64,000 nucleotides of DNA from Lewinella sp. IMCC34183 (GTDB taxonomy: Bacteria; Bacteroidota; Bacteroidia; Chitinophagales; Saprospiraceae). The notes under the pieces are model-generated. The model ran no database searches. It had not been told where the DNA came from and saw only the letters and a list, made by a program, of their open reading frames with translations. The DNA is taken from contig NZ_QMEM01000003.1 of the NCBI RefSeq assembly GCF_003390915.1, forward strand, positions 62,001-126,000, given 5' to 3'. How positions within the stretch are numbered: the first letter of the stretch is position 1; each line of letters starts with the position of its first letter. Below are positions 59,100 to 64,000 of the stretch, piece by piece. The translations under genes and the position numbers were made by a program.

Positions 59100-59107
59100 T
59101 ACCTTCG
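59100..59107 (+). promoter_or_regulatory. -7-like box TACCTTCG for the DUF6624 gene
   Basis: TACCTTCG begins 13 nt before the ATG at 59113, the same short spacing as at 17517, 18619, 19637 and 55215. Confidence 0.4.
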
Positions 59108-59112
59108 CCTCC

Positions 59113-59967
59113 ATGCGCGCACGCTTATACCTCTCTCTGTTGCTGTTCGGCGCCTGTGGCGACGAGCCGTCTCCGCCTCCCCCGAACGTTAGCCTGGTAA
59201 GCCAGGAAGAAATGATCGCCCGGGCGCTCCGGTTCGACTATCCCGATCCGGACCGGATCACTTTCCTGAATGACCGTGGCGATACCATTTCGTTCGATTC
59301 CCTCCAGCGGATCGTCAACGCCGAAGGCTTGTTCCTGGACTACTACGCCGGTGACGACAGCTCCATCGTTCAGGCCGTCGTTCGTGCCTCCACGCCGGCC
59401 GATCGGGAATTTCAGGAGCGCTACCTACGCGCCGTCAATGATGGGCCCCCACTGCAGCGGGTGGAGGTGGACTGCGCCGACAAGGTGGCATTCCTGCAGG
59501 AGGTGTTCGACCGCGACCAGGCTTCCCGCCGTGCGGGCAAAGTGGATTTCCGGACTGATCACGAAAACCTGGAGCGCATCACCAGTTTCCTCGACAAATG
59601 CGGAGTGCCCGTCAGGACGGAGATCAATGAGGAGCAACTCGCCGGCATCTGGGCGGTTCTTCAGCACGGAAACCTGGCTACCCGCGAACAATACCTGCCG
59701 ATACTCGTCACGGCGGCGGAACGCGGCGACCTGCCCTGGGGCACCATCGCGATGATGCGCGACCGCAATCTCGTGGAGCGGGGGGAACCCCAACTGTACG
59801 GCACCCAACTGGGCGTCAGCCCGGCGGGCGAAAACTTCCTGCACCCCGTCGCATCGCCCGAGGCGGTGGATCAGCGCCGCGCGGAAATGGGAATGGGGCC
59901 GCTACAGGAATATCTGGACCGGTGGGGGATCGTTTTTGACCCGCTCTCCGGGGGAGCTTCTGATTGA
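59113..59967 (+). CDS. DUF6624 lipoprotein
   Basis: 284 residues with a lipoprotein signal (LSLLLFGAC). The second half has the DUF6624 pattern: a DRDQASRRAGK segment, GIWAVLQHGNLATREQYLPIL, AAERGDLPWGTIAMMRDR, and EPQLYGTQLGVSPAGENFLH followed by VDQRRAEMGMGPLQEYL. The family is widespread in Bacteroidota with unknown function. The first half (30-140) is unfamiliar. The start at 59113 is fixed by the signal peptide. The stop is followed by a short hairpin. Confidence 0.85.
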   Translation: MRARLYLSLLLFGACGDEPSPPPPNVSLVSQEEMIARALRFDYPDPDRITFLNDRGDTISFDSLQRIVNAEGLFLDYYAGDDSSIVQAVVRASTPADREFQERYLRAVNDGPPLQRVEVDCADKVAFLQEVFDRDQASRRAGKVDFRTDHENLERITSFLDKCGVPVRTEINEEQLAGIWAVLQHGNLATREQYLPILVTAAERGDLPWGTIAMMRDRNLVERGEPQLYGTQLGVSPAGENFLHPVASPEAVDQRRAEMGMGPLQEYLDRWGIVFDPLSGGASD

Positions 59968-59970
59968 AGA

Positions 59971-59984
59971 CGGTGGGGCCACCG
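59971..59984 (+). terminator. Short GC hairpin after the DUF6624 gene
   Basis: CGGTGG-GG-CCACCG begins 4 bp after the stop codon in the gap between converging genes. There is no T-run and the loop is tight, so it is only a weak terminator candidate. Confidence 0.25.
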
Positions 59985-60059
59985 GGCTCGGGTATGGTTC
60001 TTATTCTGGCCGGGCAGGTTTCGCTACCGGAGGCAGCATTGAACCGGAGTGGCCGGTGA

Positions 60060-60677
60060 TCAGAAATTACTGCGCAGGCTGACGGAGAACGCCCGGTTCT
60101 TGTTCACTATGTCGAAACCGCCATCGTAATTATTGGTCAGCCCGTGGTAGTACAGCCCCTCGATGCCGAAGCGCCCGACGCGAATCGTCCCGCCCAGCGA
60201 TGCACCTAATTCTAACCCTTTGAAGGTACCGAGGTCCCGGGTTTCATCGACCCCGTCGCCCGTGTATTTGACGTTGGCCGATCCACCCCAGCCTGCCAAC
60301 AGGTTAACGTCGAGCGCCAAAAAATTTACCGGGGCGAGCCGGGCGCCGTAGTGGGTAAGCACGTAGGTCAGGTTGCGGTGAGCGACCGCGGCGGCGCCAT
60401 CGAGGTCCGTTTCGTACTTGCTGCCGAACTGCTGCACCGTTACTCCCCCTTTCCACCGTAACCAGGAATCCGAGGCCAGTACGTATTCGTACCCCAGTCG
60501 CCACCCCAGGTCGGCTTCCGTTGCGTAGTAGCTTTCCCAGTGGTAGGACAGTCCGGCGAAGATCAGGCCGTATCCGTCGTCATTCGTGTCCTCCTCCGCG
60601 TCCGCGGTTTGCGCGGCTAGGGGGAGGGTTAGGGTCGTGAGGATAATTAGTAAGCTATATACGTAAGCGGCACGCAT
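60060..60677 (-). CDS. Outer-membrane beta-barrel-like protein
   Basis: 205 residues with a signal peptide (VYSLLIILTTLTLPLAAQ), a short acidic spacer (ADAEEDTNDD) and about eight amphipathic strands (GLIFAGLSYHWESYYATE, WRLGYEYVLASD, WLRWKGGVTVQQFG, GLELGASLGGTIRVG, RFGIEGLYYHG), ending in the C-terminal strand FSVSLRSNF with a terminal Phe as expected for barrel assembly. No family name is recognised. Three minus-strand genes (62577 to 60060) lie close together with small gaps and may form one transcript. Confidence 0.72.
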   Translation of the reverse strand: MRAAYVYSLLIILTTLTLPLAAQTADAEEDTNDDGYGLIFAGLSYHWESYYATEADLGWRLGYEYVLASDSWLRWKGGVTVQQFGSKYETDLDGAAAVAHRNLTYVLTHYGARLAPVNFLALDVNLLAGWGGSANVKYTGDGVDETRDLGTFKGLELGASLGGTIRVGRFGIEGLYYHGLTNNYDGGFDIVNKNRAFSVSLRSNF

Positions 60678-60723
60678 GACGATCGGGTTTTACGGGGAGG
60701 GAATCAGGGTCGGGCCTTTGCCC

Positions 60724-61269
60724 TTAGTCCAGCGTAAGCGGCAGGTTATTGAATACCCCGTCGGTGAGGGTGATCAGCTCACCATTCGTATCGTAGACAT
60801 TGGCGGAAAAGGTGCCGGAGACGTATCCGTCCTCGCTCTCCTGGTAAGCATCCAGATTTATTTCCACACTGCCGGGATAGCTGGTATTCGTGCTTCGGTA
60901 GGCATATGCGGAACCCAAGGCTCCGCTGGCGTAAAAGGCACTGACGCAGGGGGACAGGGCCGTATTCGAGCAACGGCCGCTGGTGGCGTACTGACGCGTG
61001 GTGAGCTCTCCTCCCGACTCCGGGGTGATGGCCAGCAGAATGGCGTAGGAATCGGAATTGTCGTCTACATATGTCGCCTCGATCTGCAGGAACCGGTCGC
61101 TTTCGTAGTACACGGCGGTAGGCGCGACGGCCTCCAGATCGAGTGTCCCGTCGACGGTGACGCGCAGGAAGGTTTCCCCGCGGTCATCGTTATCGTCGCC
61201 ACAGGCCAGCAGCAGCAGGGGAAATAGGCAATACAGCAGGTGGTATCGGTAGAAAGGATGGTACTTCAT
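60724..61269 (-). CDS. Uncharacterised lipoprotein (DUF6252-like)
   Basis: 181 residues with a lipoprotein signal (LLYCLFPLLLLAC) and an acidic start GDDNDDRGE. The mature domain is a beta-sandwich-like sequence (FLRVTVDGTLDLEAVAPTAV, FLQIEATYVDD, YAILLAITPESGG, GYVSGTFSANVYDTNGELI), with two Cys (RCSNTALSPC) that may form a disulfide. The pattern recalls DUF6252-type Bacteroidota lipoproteins, but that match is from memory and weak. It lies 6 bp downstream of the next gene in the transcript order. Confidence 0.62.
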   Translation of the reverse strand: MKYHPFYRYHLLYCLFPLLLLACGDDNDDRGETFLRVTVDGTLDLEAVAPTAVYYESDRFLQIEATYVDDNSDSYAILLAITPESGGELTTRQYATSGRCSNTALSPCVSAFYASGALGSAYAYRSTNTSYPGSVEINLDAYQESEDGYVSGTFSANVYDTNGELITLTDGVFNNLPLTLD

Positions 61270-61275
61270 GAAAGC

Positions 61276-62577
61276 CTATTTTTTGGCGCTGACAATAGCC
61301 GGGGCGAAGGTTTGAATGGGCTCGAAGGTTCCGCGTTCCTTAAAGAGGTTGACGGCCTGGTAGCCGGCGTTCTTTCCCAGATCGACGACCGCCTGCTGGC
61401 GGCTTTTCTCCGGAGACTCCCAGGCGGGCTCCGGACTCAGGCGTTTACGGTCCCGCTTCTTCAGGGCATCCTTGTTTCCGGTGTAGGTATACCAGTACTG
61501 GGTGGTGGTATGGCTGCCGCTCGTGGTCGTACTGAGTATTTCCTGACCGGTGGTTCCGTCCACGACTACTGTCTTACCCTGACTGGTAGCGCGGATGGAT
61601 TTGCTGTGGGAGATGAACTTGGCCCGTAACACCTGATCGTCGACCTCGGTAGTCCGCTCCTTGACGTCCGGCTCATCTACTTTCCGTTCACTACTGACAT
61701 CATCCACGATGATGTGGACGGCCAGGTTGCCATCGGTAGTCACCGGCGTGAAATAGGGGGTTTCGGCTAGGCCGGGGCCGATCGTGGCATCGTACCCGCT
61801 ACGCACCAGCGACGCTACTCCCTTGCCACCTCCTGAGGTGCTGGTTACTCCTTTAAGGTATACGCGACCCGACGCGGAAGGCAGGGAGGCAGTACGCAGC
61901 TCGGCCAGGCCCGGATGCGACCGGTCAAAGAACAGCCCCCGGTCACAGGCCAGCACAACCTGCAGATGGCTGCGCCGGCTCCCGTCCACCGGAAGACTGC
62001 GGGCGTACCGGTAATAAAGTTCGGCCACCTGCCGGTGAGCGGCCTGCAGCGAGTCGGCGGCTTCAGCAATCCTGGGGGAGTAGTCAATCAGTTCCGCCAG
62101 GTGGCGATCCACGACCGGAGAATGGCGGTCGGCGGGAAGGTTCTCAAAGGCCAAACGGATGTCCTCGAACTTCCGGTATTCACAGCCCAGGTGCGCACGG
62201 TGGACCAACGTCGATTCCCCGACCACCACGCGGCCCATGTCCAGTAGCCGCTGTAGGCGATCCGATTCCTGGATAGCGTAGGGGAAGAGAGCCTCCAGTT
62301 CTTCCGTGGCCTTGTTGATTTGCTTCTTTCGCTTTTCGGTGGCGAGCCGGTACAGGGCATACACGGCTGCATCCTGGTAATCACCCGCCTTAGCGGCCCG
62401 CCCCGCGTTGCGCTGGTAGTAGCCGTTCTTTTTGTCGGTGTCCGGCCGCTGGCACGGGTTGCCCGCGTCGTATTGTGCGGACAACGGGACAACCGCGGCG
62501 ATGATCAGAAGGAGGAAGAAATGACGGAATAGGTGCGGACCCCGCATAGCGGTTCCGTAGCAGTTGATGCGTTTCAT
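61276..62577 (-). CDS. Uncharacterised exported protein
   Basis: 433 residues. A hydrophobic segment near residues 15-33 (RHFFLLLIIAAVVPLSAQ) is a signal peptide; a second ATG at 62547 would shorten the N-terminal tail and is equally possible. The first half is helical and rich in Arg, Lys, Glu (about 50-190), possibly tetratricopeptide-like. The second half contains DDQVLRAKFISHSKSIRATS, a Thr/Ser-rich part (STTTSGSHTTTQYWYTY) and a terminal domain beginning QQAVVDLGKNAGYQAVNLFK. No family is recognised. It is the first of three close minus-strand genes. Confidence 0.65.
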   Translation of the reverse strand: MKRINCYGTAMRGPHLFRHFFLLLIIAAVVPLSAQYDAGNPCQRPDTDKKNGYYQRNAGRAAKAGDYQDAAVYALYRLATEKRKKQINKATEELEALFPYAIQESDRLQRLLDMGRVVVGESTLVHRAHLGCEYRKFEDIRLAFENLPADRHSPVVDRHLAELIDYSPRIAEAADSLQAAHRQVAELYYRYARSLPVDGSRRSHLQVVLACDRGLFFDRSHPGLAELRTASLPSASGRVYLKGVTSTSGGGKGVASLVRSGYDATIGPGLAETPYFTPVTTDGNLAVHIIVDDVSSERKVDEPDVKERTTEVDDQVLRAKFISHSKSIRATSQGKTVVVDGTTGQEILSTTTSGSHTTTQYWYTYTGNKDALKKRDRKRLSPEPAWESPEKSRQQAVVDLGKNAGYQAVNLFKERGTFEPIQTFAPAIVSAKK

Positions 62578-62977
62578 AGTGTTCAGTACTTGAAGTAATC
62601 CCAAACCCGGTATGCACGATATCTCGCCCTTACCGGTACCTGACAAACTTACCTATTCACGATTGCAGTTCAATGCGACAGAATTTCTGTTTTGACAGCG
62701 TGCTCATAAGGTTACTTATTAGCCTATAGCGCATTAAAAGAAGGTACACACCCCATAAAATCGACTCATATCTAGCTGAAAGTGAAGCATTGCGCGCCCA
62801 TTTTCTATCCATTTCGAAATTTATCAAAGATTAGCTGCGACAGCATATTTATTCAAGCTCCGGTTCGGCATTTTGAATACAATAAATTCTATTGCGATAT
62901 ATCACCCCCGCATATCCAGTACCCATTGACCATAGCATACCGCCCGCCCCACCGTATATAACCCCAATGTCAGTCAA
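62578..62977. other. AT-rich divergent intergenic region
   Basis: About 400 bp, AT-richer than the surrounding DNA, between divergent genes. It should contain promoters for both, but I could not choose among several TATA-like words. Short frames across it (including one starting at 62892) give proteins with no recognisable features. No RNA gene is apparent. Confidence 0.5.
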
Positions 62978-64000
62978 ATGCAGTGTATTGAATTCAGATA
63001 CCGGGACAAAATCATTTGGAGTAAGCAGGCGCTATTACTCCGGGACTGGCTGGACCTTATCCTGCCCGATAGGCTGGAAGCCTTCCGGCGCTACTTGGCT
63101 TCACCCTACCTCGTCAACCAGGCAAGTGGCCAAGCCGACCTGCTGGCGACAATCGTCGGGCACCGGAGACGGTCGGATGTGGCAGTGCTTGACGTGGCCG
63201 TGCTCCTGCGACACTCATTTGGCCGGGAAGATTTCAGACGCGACCGCCAGAAGCTGCTGAACGGTATCAAAGACCTTCTGGAGCACCTGGCCGCTTTTCA
63301 CGCCCACGAATGGTTGCGGACCCAACCCGTCGAGCGCTGCCGGCAGCGCGTGGAATCACTACGGCACGCCGTGCAGGGGCGGCTGCGGGCGCGGGCCATC
63401 GGGGAATACGAGTCGGCCGCGGCACGCATTTCCGGAGGCAAACACGGCGCCTTTCACCGCTGGGCCGCCGCCGATGCCGCATATCACCACACCCTGGCGC
63501 TGCCGGCGCAGCCCGAGCTGGTACGGCTTTCGGCCAGCGCCAGCCGTCGGAAAGCGATGCTCGGCAATATCGCGACCGCGACCTACCGCTGCGAAGGCAT
63601 CACCCGGCCTCCGGTCCGCAGAAAAGCTGAACCGATGACCCAGGCACCAAACACGGCGGAGGAACTCGACGCCCGACTGCTGCGACTGCACCAGATGATG
63701 CAGTCGCTCCGGCAGTCGAAGACCCACGACCCCATTACCTACCGTCGCCTCGTGCGCTCGTTCGTACGCCTCGCCCCCCGACTGGAACGTGACCAACGCG
63801 CACTGCTGTACCTGTCTCTACGGGATCATATGCTGCGCCGCTACCGGGACGGTACGCCGCTACCGGCAGCGGAAGTAGCGGCCTGGCCGGTCAGGTTACT
63901 CCGGCGGGACGCTTACGCCGAATATCGCCCCCTGCCACCGGGCTTCGTTACCGACGAGTTGCACCTCATGCTCACCGGTGGATTAGCAGCGGAGTCGGTG
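62978..64000 (+). CDS. Unknown protein, 3' end cut by window edge
   Basis: 341 residues to the window edge without a stop. It starts MQCIEFRYRDKIIW and is strongly helical and basic, with many Arg, Leu and Ala (LLRDWLDLILPDRLEAFRR, LLNGIKDLLEHLAAFHAHEW, HQMMQSLRQSKTHDPITYRR). A conspicuous helix pair with repeated HxxxL spacing precedes the edge. No signal peptide, so probably cytoplasmic. I recognise no family. The start at 62978 is the first ATG of the long frame; no RBS is visible, as elsewhere in the window. Confidence 0.72.
   Translation, partial: MQCIEFRYRDKIIWSKQALLLRDWLDLILPDRLEAFRRYLASPYLVNQASGQADLLATIVGHRRRSDVAVLDVAVLLRHSFGREDFRRDRQKLLNGIKDLLEHLAAFHAHEWLRTQPVERCRQRVESLRHAVQGRLRARAIGEYESAAARISGGKHGAFHRWAAADAAYHHTLALPAQPELVRLSASASRRKAMLGNIATATYRCEGITRPPVRRKAEPMTQAPNTAEELDARLLRLHQMMQSLRQSKTHDPITYRRLVRSFVRLAPRLERDQRALLYLSLRDHMLRRYRDGTPLPAAEVAAWPVRLLRRDAYAEYRPLPPGFVTDELHLMLTGGLAAESV

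Noticed and set aside
62892-63260. 122-residue plus-strand frame near the right edge
   Set aside because: It overlaps in another frame the much longer coding sequence starting at 62978, which continues to the window end.
1-64000. rRNA, tRNA, riboswitch, insertion sequence or prophage
   Set aside because: No tRNA-like cloverleaf with a GGTTCGA arm, no rRNA sequence, no known riboswitch core, and no transposase, integrase or phage structural gene was found by reading both strands; small RNAs could be missed.

Overview
The window (about 64 kb, GC-rich) comes from a member of the Bacteroidota, most likely a high-GC relative of Lewinella/Saprospiria. This rests on a PorQ-type type IX secretion (T9SS) gene, a protein with a C-terminal T9SS sorting domain, a TonB-dependent receptor with a carboxypeptidase-like N-terminal domain, many short lipoproteins, a FKBP lipoprotein, DUF4294 and DUF6624 proteins, near-absence of Shine-Dalgarno sequences and recurrent TAnnTTTG-like -7 boxes. 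The genus is inferred; no rRNA is present to confirm it.

Layout. 0-13 kb: housekeeping and stress genes. These are Lon (cut by the left edge), a tandem SpoIIAA-like protein, NDH-2, a Tat-exported Gfo/Idh/MocA oxidoreductase, a peroxiredoxin-ClpS-Aat operon that fits an N-degron pathway, a cytoplasmic hybrid histidine kinase, an HscA-like Hsp70 and a MacB-type permease. 13-23 kb: YrdC/Sua5-family protein, HMG-CoA lyase-like enzyme, DUF4294, FKBP lipoprotein, MORN-type lipoprotein, PorQ, sugar nucleotidyltransferase, CNNM/CBS protein, MscS channel and an alpha/beta hydrolase. 23.8-27.6 kb: a visibly AT-richer accessory stretch with two lipoproteins (one a putative zincin metalloprotease) and nearly 1 kb of gene-free DNA containing a decayed copy of the hydrolase 5' end.

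27.6-37.4 kb: cryptochrome-DASH, a tandem pair of uncharacterised secreted paralogues, FtsK, and an operon of ECF sigma factor, anti-sigma-like membrane protein and two outer-membrane proteins. 37.7-47.4 kb: extracellular functions, namely a triple-CBM6-like T9SS cargo, a small relative of its C-terminal part, a lipoprotein sulfatase, an M16 peptidase and a tricorn/S41 protease. 47.5-48.2 kb: a tandem array of 73/74-bp units. 48.3-64 kb: DnaN, TonB receptor, 2-hydroxyacid dehydrogenase, HhH/outer-membrane protein, acyl-CoA synthetase, VOC protein, acyl-CoA dehydrogenase, DUF6624, several unknown envelope proteins, and an unknown protein cut by the right edge.

Themes. Many genes have a -7-like box either 12-13 nt or 25-28 nt before the start codon, so several mRNAs may be leaderless. 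Many intergenic gaps, especially between converging genes, hold locus-specific imperfect palindromes or tandem repeats. No rRNA, tRNA, CRISPR array, insertion sequence or prophage was seen. No complete new system is proven. The best candidates for novelty are the 74-bp array, the paralogous secreted pair, the zincin lipoprotein and the ECF sigma/envelope operon.
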